Of a DNA stretch of 64,000 nucleotides, positions 26,066 to 38,552 are shown one piece after another. Source of the DNA: Hofstenia miamia (taxonomy: Eukaryota > Xenacoelomorpha > Acoela). A program made the position numbers and the translations under genes. The stretch lies in NCBI GenBank assembly GCA_004352715.1, contig SCFE01000089.1, positions 167,707 through 231,706 on the forward strand, read 5' to 3'. The stretch's first letter is position 1, and each line of letters opens with the position of its first letter. The notes below the pieces were generated by a model. The model made no database searches and was not told the origin of the DNA. It was given only the letters and a program-made list of their open reading frames with translations.

Positions 26066-26716
26066 CAGGGATCGTTAGATTTTAATCGCGATTAATCGGA
26101 AGAAAAAATATTTTGGCGATAGATTAATCGTAATCGCTGTTGCCAGGAGATTAATAATCGCGATTAATCGTCGATTAATCTACTTCTGATTAAAAATATT
26201 CAAAATACAATATATCAATTGAAAGATATTCAAAATATAAAATATCAACTATTACTTTTTTTGAGATTATTTCCTGAAGTCATTTTACTCCACATGTGCT
26301 TGTTAGGGTAAAGAAATATTTGGATTTCTAATTTGAGGGTTAATAAACGATTTTGGTAATCACATAGAGCATAACCAGCTTTGCTCAACAGTCTCTCAAC
26401 CTGATTAGAAGTTGGCGTGATAAAATCGAGGATCCTTATATATAGAATTAGGCGACATCCGACGCTTCCTAAGTGCATTAGATGCCTAATCATCACGCTC
26501 ATCTTCTATGCCCGGTGTTAAGGTTTCCTTTTGTAAAACATATGAGACAAGAATAGTGGCCATAGATAAGATTAAACCGAAAATGAAAACACGTAACTGA
26601 ATGCATAAGCATCAACTTAATTAGAATTAATCTAATCTACTTGACCAGCACGATAGATTAATCCATCCGATTAATCTCGATTAATCGCGTCGACGATTAA
26701 TCATGTTGGATCCCTG
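26066..26716 (-). mobile_element. Internally deleted hAT DNA transposon, 651 bp, with transposase C-terminal remnant
   Basis: The element begins CAGGGATC and ends GATCCCTG and is flanked by a perfect 8-bp direct repeat GAGCAAAT (26058-26065 and 26717-26724), the hallmark of hAT. Both subterminal regions are rich in ATTAATCG/CGATTAAT motifs (26083-26183 and 26655-26702). The minus strand between 26502 and 26245 reads about 85 codons resembling the hAT C-terminal dimerisation domain: a Pro-Thr-Ser-Asn segment, then ERLLSKAGYAL, NRL, and a hydrophobic LEIQIFLYPNKHMW tail. In intact hAT proteins this segment follows the catalytic core and ends the transposase. The DNA-binding BED finger and catalytic residues are absent, so this is a non-autonomous derivative. 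The perfect target duplication suggests a fairly recent insertion. Confidence 0.9.
26245..26502 (-). pseudogene. hAT transposase C-terminal dimerisation domain fragment
   Basis: An open stretch of 85 codons inside the 651-bp hAT element. The recognisable part is the ERLLSKAGYAL block followed by NRLLTLKLE and a hydrophobic tail, which corresponds to the ERxFSxAGxxxxxxRxxLxxxxxxxLxFL pattern of hAT dimerisation domains. The upstream part (MSVMIRHL...) shows no family resemblance and probably comes from joining across the internal deletion. It is not expected to make a functional protein. Confidence 0.75.
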
Positions 26717-26724
26717 GAGCAAAT

Positions 26725-29700
26725 GAAGAAAGCAATGGGTAAAAGCTTATCATGATCACCTCTTAAAAATGGTTTTTTCTGATGACAACAATTTAGAACT
26801 ACAATTGCGAAATATCTGCTGAAAAAATTGCAATGCAACTTTAAAGCGGTAGCTTGCGACAATGTATTAGTGAAAATATGCAAGAAATTATTTTCCAGAC
26901 TCTTACAGCAAATTTGATGTTTATGAGAGAAAATAGTTTACAAACAAAGGAGTATGACTGAAACACAATTTGATTTTAATGAGAATCAAAATGAGCTTGA
27001 GGTTATAGATCGTAAATTACATCAGACACTCAGTAATTATTTCCAAATTTATAAAATACCTATTTTCAAATGGGTGCCGAAGCACTGGCGGTTGGCCTCT
27101 TTGTACCAAATCATTTTAATTATCAGCAGTTTAAAGGAGTTTTCTCCTTTTTATGTACAAATTTTCTCTAAGAGCAAATTTTAAAAAACATTCGTCTCGC
27201 TTACTTTGGGAATGCCTAAAAAAGGATAACTTTTCTTCGTTAGCTTAAAGATTTATGGAAAAACATTGTATGATAAAAACATTTACAATTTAATAGTCTA
27301 GGCACTATTATGATTCGTGAACCTATCACGTTGGGGTATATAATTGATAAGAGAAATTAATCAACACATGTTAAGAAAACTATGTAATTTAAAATTAAAA
27401 AAAGAAGTAATACCAACCTTAAAATTAAAGCAAGAAAATTTTTCAGAAGAATTCTAATAAATGTATTTGGTATTATTTGTAGATACTTCACTGAGAAGTA
27501 ATACCAAGTTTTCGACACTTCTAAGTCAGTAAAGAAGAATGATTTTAGCGATTTTTATCCCCTTAATCATATTTAATTGCAGGGCACCGCAAAAATATCA
27601 TAAATTAACAAGAAAGTGCAAAATTTGTGGAGGAATTAATAAAGAATGAATATTTTAAATATTACACGGTTGTTAAGTTTGTATCAGGAAATTCGGTATA
27701 TAAATAAATTGCAATCAACTATTCCAAGATGGTTTACAAAAGTTAGCATTGAAAAACCGCAAATACACAATACAAAAATATACAGACTTTGTCGACAAAT
27801 ACATTATCCCAAAATAACCCGTCTGAGTTATTGCAAACGTTCTTTAAATAAGAATATCTCAATGATAAATTTTTAAATCGAAGAAACATCCTTTTTCTAA
27901 AGAATTTCCGCATACATTGCACCACATCTGCATTCGATCCCAAAGAAACGTCCAAAACAGCAAGAAATTTAATAATCAATTGCTCGTAATTAACACGCGG
28001 TAGCATTTAGCGCCAATTGCTTATTGGATTGTAATTGGAGATGTCACATTATTTTCCTGTCAATTAAGTGGGCAAGCTATAATATGAAAATGAACCATAA
28101 AAATAGTGGTTTTTAACCTTAAACAACATGGTGATTATTAAAAAGCTTTCATGATCTTATAAAAAAATTTTAAACGCTTATAGCTCAAAAAACTAGGCTG
28201 GGAGAAAAATCTATGTAAATGTGGAAAAACGGTTTGTACTTTAAAACGGACGCTAGGCTGTTTAAGGTTAAATGTGAACATTAAGAAGACCTGTTAATCA
28301 GTTTGAATTATAAAAAAAGCATTTGATGAATAGAGAGAGGAAATAATAACTCGTTCAAGTATATGACTAGGTGTGTAAAAATTTAGGATCTGCAATCTTA
28401 GCCAGTCAAAATTTTAACTTTAATGTGTATAACTTGAAAGTGCTTTTCATTTTTCCGTTTGCCCAAAAAGCTATTAACATTTGAATTGAAATTTGCAGAC
28501 GATTTATAGCCCTTAGAAGCAAACCAACATTGAAAGTGGTCATTAAAGGCTGAAAGTGTGAGGCATTTTTTCTAATTTCACTGATATATAAAATTATTTT
28601 CATTTGTTTGTATAATTTTGTTAAACGATGCTGTATTGTTTGGCAGAAAAGGCGATGAATGGTGTCCATGTCCACAAGAAACTAGCGAACTCATCCAGTG
28701 ATTATACTTTTTAAAGCGGGGATCGGGAGATTGGTTAAGACACATTTACAATGAGTAACGGGCAGGGTCGCTGTTAGAAATAATATGTAAAGGAGAATCA
28801 AAAGTAGCTTTTCGCAGAAATTTAAAATTTACATTTATAAAACAATATTATTTGAAATATCATATGATTAGAAAAAATTACTAATGTTTGGGTATATTCT
28901 TACAATTTTTCACTACATTTACTCGTGGTTAGTATTTTGAATCTGCTTGACATATAAGAAATAGCAGCTTCACATTAAAAAGGAAGACAAAAAATTTATT
29001 ACAACTGTAGGATGGTTCGCTGATAAAGGACCGAACACGCGCCAAGAAAAATTAAACCCTGTGTAAAAAATATACATACATCTTTAATTGTATTGTCAAT
29101 TTTCCCTCTAAAATCACAATGTTGTGGAGGTTTGTGTGAAAAAATGTCCACTTTTAATTATCATATTGATTAAGTGTTGCGCTAGCTTTTTAATTACAAT
29201 TTACATAAGACATTTTTATAATTTTGTTGCAATGGTCTAAGTTTTAGTGAAAAATAACACTGCTTTTATAAATATCTAATGGGTGGATATTTATTCAATA
29301 GCGATATTCAACACCATGTCTTATTGCTCTCGATTGACATTTTCTAGGTTAGGAAGACATTGCAAAATTACAAATTGAATTATGAGAACAATTTCAGTGC
29401 TATTCCAAATAACATTCAAAAATTGGTTCATTCCATTTGCAGCTCAATTACTAATCTTGTTTTTTATTAGTTAAACAACATTTGGTTTTAAAGTCAAAAT
29501 AAAGATCAGATTCGACGCACAAAAATTACATCAAAGGAATGGATCAGAGTTGAAAAATTCGAGAAATGTATTTTGATAAACCAAAAAATCCTGTGTTAGT
29601 TGATATAAATTAGTTTGATAGCTAGAATAAAAAATTAATGCAACGATTGTCAAAATACTGAAACGGCAAAAACTTTGCTTGTCGAAGTCAATAGTAGGTA

Positions 29701-30134
29701 TATGGACCCATAATTATGATAGTATTCATTTCGAGATTATTATTGCAAATAAATTTCCATTTTATATAAGTAAGGAAATAATTTTTTTAGAACAAAATTA
29801 AAAAAATTAAGAGCATGAGCATCAAATGAATTGAGACTTTTCTAGAAAATAAAAAATTTACTGAAATCGAATAAGTAAGCCAAGGGTTTCAGGGAAGAAA
29901 TAATCCTAGAATAAATAAATTAGAAACAAAGGTAGGAAAAGTCAAAGGAAAGATCTACAACAAAATGTATAGCAGAAACAAATGATATTTCGACCTTGGT
30001 GTTAATTGCATAAAAATGATTTCTCTTTGGAAATTTTAAACAATTTTCCAGACGTTGCCTTTTGGAAATCATTTGAGTCATGTGTTGTTCATTCCTTTGA
30101 GGTGATCTAAATAAGTACCACCTGCAGCATTATG
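26725..30134. other. Non-coding AT-rich DNA, possibly SK gene intron
   Basis: Downstream of the SK exon on its strand. Contains repeat A copy 5; short open frames at 27743-28006 and 28406-28675 (minus) are not recognisable as channel exons. Confidence 0.45.
28150..28285 (+). repeat. Dispersed repeat family A, copy 5 (3' block)
   Basis: TTTTAAACGCTTATAGCTC, TGTAAATGTGGAAAAACGGT and CGGACGCTAGGCTGTTTAAG. This copy gives the uninterrupted version of the sequence split by the piggyBac element at 49077. TTTAAACGCTT-TAACTC also recurs inverted near 53402-53440. Confidence 0.65.
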
Positions 30135-30410
30135 AACACGCACAAACTATAATTAAGCTGTTAAAACGCTATAATTACATGCTGTTGTCAGAGATGCACG
30201 GTTTTGCTTCAAACCTTCACAGACTGATGTTAACTGCATTGTAATAAAGTTTTTGATTACTNNNNNNNNNNNNNNNNNNNNNTAACACGCACAAACTATA
30301 ATTAAGCTGTTAAAACGCTATAATTACATGCTGTTGTCAGAGATGCACGGTTTTGCTTCAAACCTTCACAGACTGATGTTAACTGCATTGTAATAAAGTT
30401 TTTGATTACT
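30135..30410. repeat. 127-bp direct duplication around a 21-N gap (contig overlap)
   Basis: 30135-30261 equals 30284-30410, and the gap 30262-30282 separates them. Contig ends overlap without merging. Confidence 0.9.
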
Positions 30411-31189
30411 TAGAATTTTTCAAGCATTAATTAGAAAATGATAACTATGTGGATGTGATTGCGGCGGATGGTTTTGAAGTGAATCAAAAGTCAGGGAACA
30501 TTTATTTCTATTGTTATTTTTTTAGAAATTAGCCTGCATTTATGATTTGTCAAAAAAGATCATACAATTATCCAGTTAATTTTCTATTAACAAATTTTAA
30601 ACAGAACTTATTCAAGCATCATGAGAATTTGTATGAAAAAGAATAGAAAGCCCGATGTTTTTCATGTCATTCTATTGAAAGTAATTCATCTTCAAGTTGT
30701 GAAGAAAGAAAATATTTAAAGCATTGTCTGCGAAAGGTTAGCCCAATTCTATAGCTTGTATATCTTAAAAAATGATCTGTCATCCTGTATCAAAATGTCT
30801 CCAAGCTAAATCTCATTATCGGGCGCAAGCATTTCCCGCGATTACCTGACCCCAATCTGCTTAATCTTGGTGTGTAGTGATTCTAAAAATAGTTTCGTAT
30901 TGATAAAATCGTATTATCGGATTTATTTCAAAATGAATCCCTTATATATGTACTATGTAACAGTTAAAGGTGACTTAGATTGTTTAATGTGACATTCAAT
31001 AATTTTTGCAATTGTATTTTATCACAAATTTAATTTAATATTAAAATACAAAAAGAAGTATTTGTTTGAATCAGAGTTGCAAATGGATGATAACTTAGGC
31101 CTAAGTCCAACCCAGACTAAACTCAGCTTCCTTATAAGACTCAAATAAATTAAAATACAAATATAAATTACTGTAAATGCGGGGTAATG

Positions 31190-31450
31190 TCAGTCCAAGC
31201 CCAATGGTCGGGAGAGAGTAATATCGGGTATCCGATTAAACCCGATTTCGGGGTTCGGGTCGAGTTCGAGTAAAAAGCTTAAATTGATTATAAAAAGATA
31301 CGGATGTTATCAACCACTTCTTTTGAGAAAATCTAAGACTTTCAGTAATAACAAGTAATGGCTATGTTTACCCTATCACATTATGATCCAAGAAGTGAAT
31401 ATTATGAATCAAAATCTACGTTTTCGGTGCAAACGGGTCGGGTAGTTAAC
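31190..31450. other. CGGGT-rich patch beside the SK exon
   Basis: Clustered CGGGTATCC, CCCGATTTCGGGGTTCGGGT, CGAGTTCGAG and AACGGGTCGGGTAG motifs within about 250 bases, just inside the intron after the SK exon. Probably a decayed repeat; no coding frame fits. Confidence 0.35.
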
Positions 31451-31545
31451 ATTTTGATAGTGCCAATGCTAAGCTCATATTGTCACTCTCTAATAATCGG
31501 CTCAGTCCACTTGCAACCCGAGGTTGAAGCAAACAGACGACTTAC

Positions 31546-31908
31546 TTTGTATTCGCTGTACATACTACGTGTGAAGAAGAAAAGTATCTCATAGTTGACG
31601 ATCATTATGACGATGCCAATGACTGAGAATAACATTGCGTAATCACTTAGACGTTTTCTCTTCTCAAAAAGAGACCTTCTAAACCCTAAGCGATAGCTCG
31701 CATGAGCTTGTGTTTGCTTGACTTCTTTTGTTAAAAGATTTGAAGAAGTTCCTGGAATAGCCATGGAAGATCTGGATGTCCTCTCCATCGAACAAACACT
31801 TCCTGCAGTGCTTCCTGATGGAGAACAGTCCATTCGACGTAGAAGAGACCGCGGGTCTGTAATTGAACCATTTGGAAAGCAATAAGCAGGCGTTTTTGTG
31901 GGTAGAGC
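31546..31908 (-). CDS. KCNN: SK-type calcium-activated potassium channel, one internal exon (N-terminal domain end plus S1)
   Basis: SK channels are plasma-membrane potassium channels gated by calcium through bound calmodulin. This 363-nt exon is open throughout (121 codons, phase 0 at both ends). Residues 1-70 are a Ser/Thr-rich cytoplasmic tail. Residues about 73-90 carry [19 protein letters not shown], which closely matches the conserved SK block just before S1. Residues about 91-113 are hydrophobic and form S1, ending in EILFFF; the exon closes with SMYSEYK, where known family members continue into S2. Splice sites fit: the acceptor is TTTGCATTTAG before the first codon, and the donor is AAA followed by GTAAGT (intron starts at 31545). 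The S2-S6, pore and calmodulin-binding exons were not found in the window, nor the exon carrying the true N-terminus. An internal Met at 31833 could start a short isoform, but the splice acceptor argues against it. A partial copy lies at 32108-32384. Confidence 0.88.
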
Positions 31909-32580
31909 CTAAATGCAAACTATAATTAGACATTCTGAAATGCAATTAGAAATATTGCCAAACACATGTAAATATTTCGCCTGCTATGTAAAAGTCGCAT
32001 TTATAGCTCTAAAATAAAGTTGCTCATTACAGTACTATCCTAAATAAAATAAACTCATTTTAACATATATACACTTTGGAATATAAAATTAGTAATTTAT
32101 AGGCTCNACATTGCGTAATCACTTAGACGTTTTCTCTTCTCAAAAAGAGACCTTCTAAACCCTAAGCGATAGCTCGCATGAGCTTGTGTTTGCTTGACTT
32201 CTTTTGTTAAAAGATTTGAAGAAGTTCCTGGAATAGCCATGGAAGATCTGGATGTCCTCTCCATCGAACAAACACTTCCTGCAGTGCTTCCTGATGGAGA
32301 ACAGTCCATTCGACGTAGAAGAGACCGCGGGTCTGTAATTGAACCATTTGGAAAGCAATAAGCAGGCGTTTTTGTGGGTAGAGCCTAAATGCAAACTATA
32401 ATTAGACATTCTGAAATGCAATTAGAAATATTGCCAAACACATGTAAATATTTCGCCTGCTATGTAAAAGTCGCATTTATAGCTCTAAAATAAAGTTGCT
32501 CATTACAGTACTATCCTAAATAAAATAAACTCATTTTAACATATATACTTTGGAATATAAAATTAGTAATTTATAGGCTC
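31632..32580. repeat. Direct duplication of about 475 bp abutting a single N (contig overlap)
   Basis: 31632-32106 and 32108-32580 are nearly identical, separated only by the N at 32107. The left copy has an extra AC dinucleotide in a TA/AC stretch near its end, which may be what stopped the assembler from merging the two ends. Confidence 0.85.
32108..32384 (-). pseudogene. Truncated second copy of the SK channel exon (probable assembly duplicate)
   Basis: This repeats 31632-31908 at an offset of 476 bases, including the acceptor side of the exon and the conserved [12 protein letters not shown] block. It stops at a single N (32107) inside S1, so the donor is missing. The duplication continues outward to 32580, and the only difference I noticed is a 2-base difference in a TA/AC stretch near the end. 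Because one copy ends and the other begins exactly at the N, two overlapping contig ends left unmerged explain it better than a real tandem exon duplication. Confidence 0.75.
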
Positions 32581-32789
32581 GTTTGGATTAAATTTAAATA
32601 TGGCTTGATGCAAATGTATTAATCTTATGCTGTCTTTTTAAAATCTGAAATATTTCTTCAACGAAATACTTAAATGCTTACCTCGCAAAGTAATAAATAT
32701 ATTCAAAAACATTTGTGTTTTAAAATCCGGCCTTTACAGGAGCCTACAATATTTTGAAATTTCTTAATAAATGTGGTGAGGTGAAAATA

Positions 32790-32870
32790 GTTTAAAAATC
32801 TAAGCAAAACGGTTTGTGCTTTTAAAGGTCACATGAGAGTTTAGGTTGAAATGCACATAAACTTATTAAC
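32790..32870 (+). repeat. Dispersed repeat family A, copy 7 (short 3' block)
   Basis: AAAACGGTTTGTGCTTTTAA then GGTCACATGAGAGTTTAGGT resembles the end of copies 5 and 6 with divergence. Confidence 0.45.
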
Positions 32871-34373
32871 TTATTGAATAAAAATTAATATTTACTAACA
32901 ACACCATTTTAAGTTTTCATACGTGAAAGCTATATTTGTAACATCTGTAAAATTTGTTTCAGAAATAAGAAGAACTAATTCTCTGCTTCAGATTTTAATT
33001 ATGCTCTGTCTACAATGAATCCAATAAATTTAGAGTAATTGTTATTTCAATTATTGGGCCAAAAATCTCGAATAAGCTGCTATGCAACAACAGACAACAT
33101 GTGCTTTCTTGAAAGAGAGATTTTCTCCAGTAAATAAATAGCTTTCTGTATTTAACGCTTCACTCCTTTTCATATTAGTTTAAACAAATGACAGAAAACT
33201 GATAGAAAAGCTTATTTAAAACTGGATCTTTGGCCAGAGATGCTGTACTGCTAAATAATTAACAAGGGGCTCGAAATTTGAGCACAGTATTTTTATATTA
33301 TATTTTGACCAAATTTAATCTAGTACAATCCCGGATTCTTGTATGATAAAGGGACGTAATGTGATAATTCTTCATCATTTCAAATGAAGCCAGTTTGAAT
33401 ATGTGTAACTATGTATCAGCAATTTTCACTATTTTATTAATAAACTAGGGAATAATATTTATAGCCTTAAAGAGCAACATAGCTATTTTTATCAACATTT
33501 AAAATCACTGTAGCCTTACAAGAGCTAGTTCTCTCACAAAGAACAATGTGAAAACGTAATAAAACAATTCCTTTAAGACTCGTTAAAAGGCGATTTTATT
33601 AAGCGTTAAATACAATGACTGGCAATAAAATATTTAATAAAAAAATAGCTAAATTGAATTACGTCACAAATTGACTTAGTTAGAAAAATCAAGGTTAAAA
33701 ATAAAACTTGGAATTGAAAATGTTTTAAAAAATGAATTTATATGTAGATATTGTGAGGAATATCAAATCGATGGTTCCACTAATTCAGAAATATATTCGA
33801 AGCTATAACAAGTTTATTTGATTAAATCTTCAGCTATATGCAGCATTTACATTTCAGTTTACAATATAATTAAATTAGGCAAATAGTAATGCTGCGCGAA
33901 TAACTTGGTAGAATTGTCTTAGAACGCGCAATCAGATATTCAATATATGCCAGGATAGCTTGCAAGCGATTGCTGCTGGAAAATATTACACAAAACCGTT
34001 GGGGGAATTTTAAAAAGTTTCAATTACGTGAAAAGCGATATTACACTTAATTTATCATCCAAGAAAACATATTTGCAAACTAACAAAATTTCTACTAAAT
34101 GTTTGTAGTGATCTATATAACACCTCTTCTAAATAAAGATGGTAATCGAGAATACGTTGTGTGTTGGGAAAAATGCAGGGATAAAAGACATTGTATACAA
34201 ATTACGCTGTACAGAATAGGAATCGGTTTGCACACTTTTTCACCCAAACCCCGTTTTACAGTTTTACTTCATTAATACTGAGTGGATGTTAGCTATAAAC
34301 GGTTGTCGAAATTCCACACCCGCCACTGAATATTAGTCAAACACACAGCCTTTCAAGAGTGANTGAACCATGA

Positions 34374-34376
<3 letters not shown>

Positions 34377-34407
<31 letters not shown>
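34377..34407. repeat. (TA)n microsatellite
   Basis: About 15 TA units. An isolated N lies just upstream at 34363. Confidence 0.95.
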
Positions 34408-34409
<2 letters not shown>

Positions 34410-35724
34410 TCTTATTTAAACAAAAAATGTTTCATCCAAGCCTGTTATGTGTGACGTATTTAATCTCTACGCTTAGTAACTCCATCCTCACTGTTATCTT
34501 CAATACTAATTTGTTAAACAGCTCATTTCAATGCTAAGTACTGCAACTCACCTTAACACTTTTTCCTTTTTTCTCTATTAAATGAAAGTTCCTAGTCAAC
34601 GAAACAATTTCTTATTGAAACACTCTAAAACACTCATTGATCAAGATCTTCATTGAATTTTTAATTCTAACCAACCTCATTTCTGTTTCAATTTCGAAAT
34701 ATGGAATATCTTTTAAATGTCACGTTTCCCTTTGTGCATGTGACCTTCATTCCACTCTTAATGTTGGTTTCTTCTCTCATTTTTATAAATATTATTTTCG
34801 CAAACAAAAATCAATAATATCAAGGACTCCAATTTTATTAGTATTTCTAATGAAAATCGTCAACGTTCGAGCAGAAAGAGCTTTGCTAGTTAATCTCAAA
34901 CTATCGATATGTTGAGAATGCGAAGAGAAAGTCCCCTTATTCATTTTATTGCGCTATGCTTGTCAGAAATCCTCTCAAAACAGGAAATACTAATGACACT
35001 ACTAAATGCCCAATCATTCAAACTAAGTTAGTTTAGCAAACTTCAATTTATACAGCAACCATGCTTGTAGTTTACAGCAAAGAGTTAAAGTTCAGCTTTT
35101 CATAATTTCATTGAGAAACATAAAAATCATGATAGCCAATACTTTGTTGTTTCTGTTTAAAAATTTTTTTCGAAAGTTAATGAATTTAATGGTTTAATAG
35201 TTTCACAACTACATATAGATATTGTTATTGAAATCGTTTTAAAATTTATAGCAAGGATGTAGGGTAGAACAAAATGACAAATTAGTAGAATATTTAAGTG
35301 TCAAATTGCTAGCTCTATTAAAAAGACCCAATTGTTCATCTTAAACAATTAATTTTTCTAAAAGGCCAAAGTGACAAATTTAAGGAATTGCAATATTATA
35401 AATGTCAATTTTGATATGTCTGTTTGGAAGCAAGTTGAGTCAGTGTGCGGTTAGATTGGTCAGAAATCAAATTTGAAAAACTGATCATTTGAAACAGGAA
35501 ATATATAGAGAATTGTTTGTTGCCAAAGATTTGCCTGCATTTTTGAAAAGTAGATTTTTATTGCATGAAAAATTTGATTTTCATGTTTATATGCTTTTAC
35601 AAGTATGGTCTGCAACGAAAATATAAATACCCTAAAATTAAATTTAATGAATTTAGCTGGGTTTGTCTTGGTGGGGTCTTAATGAATGGATGAATGAGAC
35701 ATTTTTATTTCACAAAAATTTTCT

Positions 35725-36015
35725 AGCTATCTACATAAAACAGTTAAGTTTGCTCCCATGGTCTTTCGGCCTTTTGATTACCTGAATATAAAAATATTGA
35801 GAGATTTTAACATTTTTTTCAAAAATCGGAATTTTCAAAGAAGCACTGTTAATCTCTTAAGCACTTCTTTCATTATAATAACATCAGTAAAATTTTAAAC
35901 ATTAAATTCGAACACGTTCACCAACAGATGTGGCCATGCCTCACGATTTCCTAATAGGCTTGATGAAAATTGCTTGAAAATGTGGAAAAACGGTTTCTTC
36001 TTTTAAAAAGACAGT
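35725..36015 (+). repeat. Dispersed repeat family A, copy 2 (longest plus-strand copy)
   Basis: Carries the 5' block (AAACAGTTAAG, TGCTCCCATGG, TTTCGGCC, TGATTACCTGAA), a middle block (AAAAATCGGAATTTTCAAAG), and the 3' block (CTCACGATTTCCTAATAGGC, GAAAATTGCTTGAAAATGTG, GAAAAACGGTTT). It therefore shows the order of the family over about 300 bp. Confidence 0.7.
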
Positions 36016-38046
36016 ATGGGTTCTAAATTTGTCTAAAATGAAATACAAAATGAATACAAGGAAAATGTCTAATGGGACTTGCAATCGGACTCGACTGGTG
36101 TAAATGTAATAGATTGTTAGCCCATGAAAACTACTACGTAATCTAAAATATCCATCAATTTTAATTTTTAATAGATTTCAATAGACTTGACATAGAATCT
36201 AAACTTCAACTAATAGATACTTTGTAAACATTTTTTAGTAATTTCCATTCAGAATTTCTTTTTTACAAAAATAATGGTATACTTCAATTATATTCTGTTT
36301 TCCAGTTCTGATCAAAATGTTAAATAGCCAAATTTACAGATACCGCAACTATAGAAAGTTGTGCATTGCACTTATATTTGCTACCCTCCAATATATACTA
36401 GTATTCACCAAAGGGGTACCCGGTTCGAAATGTTAGGACTAGGTCCAAACAAATGGTAATAACGTGAAAATTTGGATGATTTTTTTTGCTGGATTTAATC
36501 CAAGTGCAAGATTAAATGCGAATACAAAAACAGCTGATTTCGTAGTAAAAAGGCCCAAAGTTCAGTGCAAGCCACAAATTAATCTTGCTAAAATTAAAAT
36601 CTGAATAATTTGGTCATTTAAACCAATCAAAGTGCCAATGACAATTAAAAATGAATAGATAGAATAATGTAGCATCTTAAGAGACTGTCACCATCATTTG
36701 TGTATTCTAAAAAAGACTATTCATAATGTAATTTTTGAATAAAATATATTTAATCACTGACATCTTAACTTACATATTAATACATTCACGTTAGACTTTT
36801 CTTAGTTTAGAGGAATCACATTCTATAATCCACATAAAGCTGCCGAATCTATACCCTATTAAAAATAAAATAGCAAGTCTCTTCAAAATTATCTAAATTA
36901 GGAAATTGAAAGTGAAGGCATTGAAAAATTCTCTCTATTTTACTAAAGCACACTCTTAGTGACCTTTATCAAATAAAAGCATTTTATGTAAAACATAAAA
37001 GTGTTCTACATAGTCACTGTCAATAAAATATACTCCCTTCTGTCTAGCATTAAACCTGTGATTAGATAGAACGATTTACCAGATACTTTATTGACACAGC
37101 ACTATGTGTACAAAAAACTCTTTGTGCGCGCACAAAAAGTTAGTTACCCATCACAAACAGTTACAACAAAAGAAAATTTATTTGTGATTAAATCAAATTT
37201 AAATTATGCTGCATTTGATTTTAAGACATTTTGACAAAAATATTCGACAAATTTGTCACAGGGGAATAAAGTCCAATTAAGCTAGTGATTCGAAACTAAT
37301 ATAATTATTGTAAGTAAGGATTCACTGCATGCATATGTCAGACATTGCATGTCTGTTAATTTCAAGAAAATCTAGAGAATTATAGATTTCACTTTCTATA
37401 AATTGCTACTGTTATCGATTACTACATACATTTACTAAAATCCTTCTTAAAATGTTTCACAGATACAGCACAGCTGTTTATGAGCAAGGAATAAATAAAA
37501 ACCGCATTATAGGCATTGGGTTTAGTGCATGTGGTAAAACAATATCCTTCAAAAAGAAAACCGTAGCATTATAGATTACAATCAGGGCCTGGGTTTCTAT
37601 TCGTAGAAAATGTCAAAATATGCATAAAATCTGCTTAAAAATTGTTGCAAAATATCCCTAAATTATGGCTAAACTTTTTGATAATAAATATTTCATTGGT
37701 TTTCCCTATAGACAATATATAACCAATATACACACAAATCGCGCTTCTGATTTTTGACTGTCAGAAAACCTCCGTTGCGGAGTGGTATATTGGAGAATCC
37801 GAATTCACTTTATCCTCTTGCAAAATATATGAAAAAATCTTTCAAGATTTTAAAGCAAGCGTTTCGCAAAACTTGCATATAATTTCTCACAATATTTCTC
37901 ATAATTGCATATAATCAGACCCATGAAATTTGCGTAATGGCTTCTTAAAATAAGGATGGAATATACAGCAATACACATGGAGCAGAATTTTGGTGCTCGC
38001 CCACCGTACCCTACCCCGCGAGATTTACTGTGGGCATCCCATGGGT

Positions 38047-38111
38047 AGGGGCCGGCGGTATGAAATTTTTGGGAGTCACTAAAAAATACCGCAGTATCGA
38101 TATGACTATGA

Positions 38112-38152
<41 letters not shown>

Positions 38153-38552
38153 ATATTGTAGAATGCTTGTCTTGTGGTAGAAGCACGTGCAACACTCAGC
38201 AAGCATTCCATCTTTAGATANNNNNNNATATATATATATATATATATATAGCTCATTGTGTGAACGTATTTATGACAACATTTTGTGCGCTACTCTGTGA
38301 TATAATTGTTATTGCATGATTAAGAGGCATTTTTTCTTACGAAATTTACTAAGTTTTCCAAAGTGCTATATCGTAGAGTTCGTACAGAAACATTTCAAGT
38401 CTTGATACTGCAAATGTTGATCGGCGGGCTTGCATAAAATACACATACTCTTAAATAAAATACCGATCAACAATTTTTTAGGCAAGATACCGCTGTATCG
38501 GTATTTTTCGATATTGGCAAAATACCGCGGTATCGGTATACCGCCGGCCCTG
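38047..38552. mobile_element. Nested element with GGGCCGGCGGTAT inverted ends
   Basis: The left end AGGGGCCGGCGGTAT and the right end, read inverted, CAGGGCCGGCGGTATACCG form an inverted repeat. The right subterminal region contains several TACCGCGGTATCGGTA palindromic units, with a degenerate one at 38087-38100 on the left. CAGGGCC at the right end suggests hAT, but no 8-bp duplication was found. A 7-N gap and (TA)n tracts lie inside. Confidence 0.5.
38115..38250. repeat. Two (TA)n tracts around a 7-N gap
   Basis: TA units at 38115-38149 and 38228-38250, with N at 38221-38227. They lie inside the nested element. Confidence 0.9.

Larger units (their letters stand above)
32871..37582. other. 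Non-coding AT-rich DNA
   Basis: Upstream of the SK exon on its strand. Holds (TA)n and repeat A copy 2. No 5' SK exon was recognised. Confidence 0.45.

Noticed and set aside
31679-31945. 88-codon minus-strand frame overlapping the SK exon (and its copy at 32155-32421).
   Set aside because: It is an out-of-frame shadow of the SK exon; the SK frame has clear family similarity.
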